A stretch of 64,000 bases of DNA from the NCBI GenBank assembly GCA_949316495.1, contig OX439010.1, forward strand, positions 6,736,001 through 6,800,000. Reading direction: 5' to 3'. The stretch is from Amphiduros pacificus (taxonomy: Eukaryota > Annelida > Polychaeta > Phyllodocida > Hesionidae). The translations under genes and the position numbers were made by a program. The notes beneath the pieces were generated by a model, which ran no database searches, had not been told where the DNA came from, and was given only the letters and a program-made list of their open reading frames with translations. Positions 58,506 through 64,000 of the stretch are shown piece after piece (the stretch's first letter is position 1; the number at the start of each line of letters is the position of its first letter).

Positions 58506-60424
58506 CACATCTAATCAAAATTCGGTTTCGTAACATCATATAATGGCCTTTGGCTTTGGCAACTGATTAGGTTCGGCACCAGGCAACAATAAGATTTGTC
58601 TACAACACGTAATCTGATTTGAGAACCTTAATTTTCACCAAATTACAAACGCTCCTGAAAAACTTTAAGATTACCTCAAAATATATGTCAGGAAGCTTCT
58701 ACAAAGTCATTTAACATCCGTTCACCTACTGCATATATTTGTTTTGTCTGGACGAGACTTGAGGAGAAAATAACACACGAAATGTTCATGCTTCCATTTA
58801 CACTACACATATTTTGCACAATTTTATAGCGGAAATGATCCTTGACAATAATGAAAAACATTTTCACATGTGATTCTAAGTGGTGTGTGGAGTATGACAA
58901 TTTTTTACGTTCCCCCGAAAAAAAAGTACTTGGTGATTTCCCTCATGTGAAATATACATTTAGTGATTAGTTTCTCCGTTCTGAACAGCACCGTCAATTA
59001 TATCCAAAAAAAAAACATCTGCCATAAAAAAGTCCGGTCCCTTAATGCCTGCCATCCATATAACCTGGGCCCCTATCCTTCTGTTTGTCAATTAGGCGGC
59101 ATTAAAACACTCACAGATGCTCTTGTAAGGGCACCATCATATCATGACCTTTGACCTGACCCCATTTGGCAGCCCATCCTGTTTCATCCTGCATTTTGTG
59201 GCTGCTGTGTTCTCCTGTGGCAAACCGTTAGCACCAATATAACTAGTCCATTGTCGAAAAAAACTAAAACATGGTGAAGTCAAATTTGCCTTCTAACATA
59301 TGACCTACCCAGGGATTGTATTTAGCCTCTCCCTACCCATTAAAAAGCTTTCTACCAATACATGCTCAAGGTCGGCCTCGTGGCCAACTTACTCAACATT
59401 AAAAATCCATGAGTAAATCTTGAAATCATCAGCATTACATTAATGAAAACTAGTTGATTATAGAAACATCACTTCAAGAGTTCTCTTATCATTTTTTTTT
59501 TTGATATTCAAAAGTGTCCATGTCCGTTTCCATGTCCAAGTCCGTTTCCGTGTCCATTTCCAAGCTTACCCCTGTGTGTCCGTGCATGTTCATGTGGGTG
59601 TCTGTGCATGTCGATAACTCCATCTTGTTCTCACAAGTTCATAAATCATTTCTGTATGTATATTTGTTATTGAGATATTGCCAAAAAAACATATTATGAT
59701 CAACCTTCTACCAAGAAAATGCTGTAATTAAAGAGTTTCCATAATAAAAGCAACATGTTCTGGTCAAGTCAAGGTCATGAACACCCCATCTTATAACATA
59801 TCCTTTTTCACATGGGATATAGGATTGAAGACAAAGACAAGAGAAAGATATTAATGCTTAAACAAAAAACAAAAAAAATTAGAAAATTTGGTTTCAGAAA
59901 AAGGTGAGATTTTTCTGCAATTTTTGAGAAACATTGATTAAGATGCATGTTCTAACATGAAAATGCGGACCCAGCTAATATCAGGTAAAGAGTTCGTACT
60001 TCATGGACGCAGGTAGCTGCCGGGTGCTTATAATCACTATAACTACGAGTAATCCTTCCATACATCCAAACATTCTTGGAAACAAAGTAAGTAATCATCA
60101 AGTGATATTAGGGGAGAGTTTCCGGAAGCAACCTTTAGTAATGCAAGCATTGATTACCAATATCTACAAAGTGCATTTTCTAAATTACCTCCAAACCATT
60201 TACCACATCAAATATTCATGTTGCACACTCCCTGACCCAGGCTACATGTTCCATAAATGGGGGCAACTCATGCCAGCCAGGGCAGAATTATGGCAACAAC
60301 TTTGCTCATTCCACATACATTTTTTTGTCATCTCCCTTGGCACATTTTATGTCCTTGACACGTTCTACGACCATTGATCACCCTGCCAAATGCAGATGGT
60401 TTTCCTATTTTCGTTAAATTGTAT
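58506..60424. other. Unassigned AT-rich sequence
   Basis: A short degenerate CCATGTCCGTTT repeat lies at about 59515-59575. The + strand open frame 60003-60377 (124 codons) has no motif or splice support. Confidence 0.35.
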
Positions 60425-61135
60425 CTTTCCTGATGCATTTTATCTTCCCTGATACTTTGTATCTTCCCTGACACATCTTATCTTCCCTGACACATCTTAT
60501 CTTCCCTGATACTTTGTATCTTCCCTGACACATCTTATCTTCCCTGACACATCTTATCTTCCCTGACACATCTTATCTTCCCTGATACTTTGTATCTTCC
60601 CTGACACATCATATCTTCCCTGACACATCTTATCTTCCCTGACACATCTTATCTTCCCTGACACATCATATCTTCCCTGACACATCTTATCTTCCCTGAC
60701 ACATCTTATCTTCCCTGATACTTTGTATCTTCCCTGACACATCATATCTTCCCTGACACATCTTATCTTCCCTGACACATCTTATCTTCCCTGACACATC
60801 TTATCTTCCCTGACACATCATATCTTCCCTGACACATCTTATCTTCCCTGACACATCTTATCTTCCCTGATACTTTGTATCTTCCCTGACACATCATATC
60901 TTCCCTGACACATCTTATCTTCCCTGACACATCTTATCTTCCCTGATACATCATATCTTCCCTGACACATCTTATCTTCCCTGACACATCGTATCTTCCC
61001 TGACACATCGTATCTTCCCTGACACATCATATCTTCCCTGACACTTCCTTTATTCCCTGATACTTTGTATCTTCCCTGACACTTCCATTCTTCCCCGATA
61101 CTTTGTATCTTCCCTGACACTTCCATTCTTCCCAC
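60425..61135. repeat. 19-bp minisatellite
   Basis: About 37 copies of CTTCCCTGACACATCTTAT, with TACTTTGTA and ACTTCCATT unit variants, the latter concentrated at the right end. Confidence 0.95.
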
Positions 61136-61387
61136 ATTTTATGTCTTGCACATCTTCATGCCTTGCCACAATGCTTGTCCCTATCTTAACATTTATAAGT
61201 CCTCCTTTCTTAGCAACAGCTAATTGATCTCGTAGAAAAACAATTACGAATTGTAGCTGACAGGCCTAGGGTGTAAACATCATTCATCAGACTGGGTAAA
61301 CATTCCTGTGACACAGGCATAGACTTGTGGGGGACACACATTGCATGGGACACATCCAATCTGAGCCTTGTATGCCTCCTTGCCAAT

Positions 61388-61890
61388 CACACTCAGCACA
61401 CAATGCAGACCAGTCTCTTCAAGGACATTATATGGTCACACAGTGCAGACCAGTCTCTTCAAGGACATTATATGGTCACACAGTGCAGACCAGTCTCTTC
61501 AAGGACATTATATGGTCACACAGTGCAGACCAGTCTCTTCAAGGACATTATATGGTCACACAGTGCAGACCAGTCTCTTCAAGGACATTATATGGTCACA
61601 CAATGCAGACCAGTCTCTTCCAGACCACTGTGTGGTCATTCATTATAGACCAGTCTCTTCCAGACCACTGTGTGGTTACTCAGTATAGACCAGTCTCTTC
61701 CAGACCACTGTATGGTCACTCAATATAGACCAGTCTCTTCCAGACCACTGTACAGTCACAGTGCAGACCAGTCTTGGCCAGACCACTGTATGGTCACACA
61801 GTATAGACCAGTCTCTTCCAGACTACTGTATGATCACACAGTGTAGACCAGTCTTGTCCAGACCACTGTATGTTCACACAGTGCAGACTC
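61388..61890. repeat. 40-bp minisatellite
   Basis: About 12 copies of GCAGACCAGTCTCTTC plus AAGGACATTATATGGTCACA. The left five are nearly identical; the right half carries CAGACCACTGTATGGTCA and diverges. Confidence 0.95.
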
Positions 61891-63450
61891 CAGCCTCTTT
61901 CAGGGGCCTGTAAACAGTGATCATTGCGCAGTTGTCATGGTAGGTTTAAAGCCAATATACTTCACCATATACTGAAGGAAAAGGGTTCACTGAGTGTAAC
62001 ATTTCTGTAATTTCTTCAAACAAGGCTTTGATATTGAGGCTGAGTGTATAAGATGCAGGGAGGGGTCGGTGGGTGCCTCAGTTGTCCAGTATTGATCTGA
62101 CCACCGCACCTGCCTCACCAGACCTGACACGTGCACCGAGACAAAGATGCAGGTGGGGATTGCATTTTTCTCTTCTTCTTCCTCTCTTTGTCCTTCAAAG
62201 CTTTTTTTATAGATATGTTGATCAATATGTTGATAAGAAGTGTTGCTTAAACATGTGAACAAATACAATACTGAGTGAATAAAATCAACATTTGACACAA
62301 GAAGATTATTTAATCAATTTAAAGATATTATTGCTGAGGGCCATGTACATCTCTCCTTTTCTGGGGCCGTCAAAAATAAATTTACAACATTAGCCTCCAT
62401 CTTTTTTGAAGTCCAAAGAATCTATTTTTACTCAATGAGACTTCTTCCCTCCCTGAAAGTTTTAGGCTTCTCTCTATCATGAGTGAATCTATTTATAACT
62501 TCTAACATATTGACGATAACATTTTCTTAAAATATCAAAATGTCACATTTACCTTTTCAGTACTTTGATAAAAATATGAAATATGATATATGGATTTGAG
62601 GCATTATTACAAATAGCTTCCATCATATTATAAACTTGAGTTGCATATCCATATAAATGCCTATCATTGGAACATGACTGAAAGCTTTCCCAGATGAGAC
62701 TGACTGCACCATGTCATATAAAAACCGTCTCCATGCTCCGAGACTCACAATAATTAATTGTAAATGGGCGAAAAAAGTCCAAGATCTCTTGAGGAATATC
62801 TTTTTCTGGAGTAATGAAAATCATTAAGAACGGTGCACGTTACAACACTTTGTTGAAGTGCTCACCAACAAAAAAAAAATTAAATGTCAAATGCTTCAAT
62901 CATCCGTCATCTTTCAACCAACAGCTATTAAGGAATGCTTTTAAGAAGTCTCGGGGGAGACAAACTCTACGATCTGCAAACCCGCAAGTAAACCTTTATC
63001 AGTGGGATGCTTAATGGTTTTGTCAAATATCTATTTGATGAGTTCAAACCAGGCTGGAACTCTCTTTTCTACTTTAACATAACTTATCACTTATTGACAT
63101 CTAGAAGTAAGCTATGTGATCGAAATTTTAAATTACTTTCTCAATTTTTTTTTTACAAACATTGATATCTGCAATTGGCAGAATCAACATACTTGATGGA
63201 ATACAATTTAGATGGTAAAAGCTAGAGAAAAGGAAAGATTTGTATGACTTTATATTGTAGGAATTGCAATATTCTTCAGGTGATTGTCCCACAGGCCAGA
63301 AGAGGGCACCAGTATGCTGCTTTTATAAGTGACTGCGGGCTTTAAATTGTTTAGGGGAGTGACATGATTTCTCAATTTTAGCCACTCAAAGATGCAGTGC
63401 TTGAGCATACGTGTGAGTGTTGCTGAGGGGGATGTCAATGGAGAGAAGTC
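61891..63450. other. Unassigned AT-rich sequence
   Basis: No exon accepted. CCAGAAGAGGGCAC at 63296-63309 matches the CTCF core at 13 of 14 positions. Confidence 0.35.
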
Positions 63451-63462
63451 AGCTGTGTGTGT

Positions 63463-63519
<57 letters not shown>
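63451..63519. repeat. (TG)n microsatellite
   Basis: About 34 TG units with one TA interruption near 63467. Confidence 0.97.
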
Positions 63520-63522
<3 letters not shown>

Positions 63523-64000
63523 GTCCGGGCATGTGTGAAGTTATTGCTTGTGTCAATACACCCTTTAAGCTACGAACTCATCTCTGTCCCATCACGACAT
63601 GGTTCAACATCCCGGCCTGCAAAACCCGCCAGGCTCAACCAAAATAACTCCTCCTTCTGGACAACGCCCTCCATATGTTGCGTGAATACTAATTCACATT
63701 TCCGACAAAGTCTTGTGCTCTCTATTTGATGTTTCCATTTTGGTCATGTCCCATTTCTAGGATTTGTAAGAAATGCTAAGACCAAGCTGTATCAAACTTA
63801 CTCAAATATGTACATTATAGTTTGATTTTCACATAAGTAGCATCTTCTTATAGTACAGTGATTGGGCATGTTCTGGGAAGTTTACAGACCGGGTGGGCTC
63901 TCAGAGTGGGATGTTGTGCTATTGACATATCGACAATGCGGTAAGGACAGGCGGCAGCTTTCAAACTTTACTCATAAGTTGCTCAAATATTTGCTGAGTA
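63520..64000. other. Unassigned sequence at window edge
   Basis: GC-richer at 63530-63670. The word TTCAACATCCCGGCC here is shared with about 13018-13032, perhaps a trace of the same SINE family. Nothing else recognised. Confidence 0.3.

Noticed and set aside
60003-60377. 124-codon + strand frame
   Set aside because: No recognisable motif, low-complexity surroundings, no splice or promoter evidence.
61325-61728. Repeat frames over the 40-bp array
   Set aside because: Open in three frames with the same peptide cycling; no support for coding.
61987-62298. - strand open frame with SVHVSGLVRQVRWSDQYW considered as an upstream exon
   Set aside because: No polypyrimidine tract before a usable acceptor and no consistent donor; the frame ends without a splice site.
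63451-63519. Cys/Val-rich frames
   Set aside because: Translation of a (TG)n microsatellite.

Overview
The window looks like intronic and intergenic DNA from an AT-rich animal genome, most likely a mollusc or related lophotrochozoan. The phylum is inferred from an L2/CR1-type LINE with a (TTA)n tail, a SINE-like tail ending in (CAAA)n, a degenerate RNase H-bearing LINE, and the very high minisatellite load. It is not proven. There are no bacterial-style operons, rRNA genes, CRISPR arrays or complete host genes.

Layout. 1-1449: unassigned. 1450-6325: a nearly full-length LINE on the + strand, with endonuclease and reverse transcriptase in two overlapping frames and a (TTA)n tail that runs into a 16-bp minisatellite. 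7457-12775: nested transposon debris. A pair of ~130-bp inverted repeats brackets an internally deleted second LINE, which holds a ~3-kb insertion with its own inverted ends and a decayed hAT-type transposase on the - strand. 12785-13262: two copies of a SINE-like 3' tail. 13.3-23.3 kb: AT-rich sequence with several small minisatellites.

Host gene. Three exons on the - strand (42108-42275, 33712-33839, 27905-28153) have good splice sites. The first two join in frame (phase 1 to phase 1). The third needs at least one unseen intervening exon, because the phases do not match. A fourth GC-rich candidate lies at 23354-23557. I do not recognise the protein; four cysteines and an N-glycosylation sequon in one exon suggest an extracellular region. 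No exon is visible upstream of 42275, so the intron before it would be at least 21.7 kb if the gene continues off the window.

Tandem repeats dominate. About twenty unrelated minisatellites (units of 13 to 74 bp) together make up roughly a third or more of the window by my estimate. The main one, at 42778-55248, has about 337 copies of a 37-bp unit with no net length drift: every landmark I checked falls on an exact multiple of 37. On the strand of the host gene each unit carries a CAG|GTTAGT motif resembling a splice donor or recursive splice site. Its main variable site shows the two products expected from CpG deamination. These properties of the 37-bp array are the most interesting observations here.
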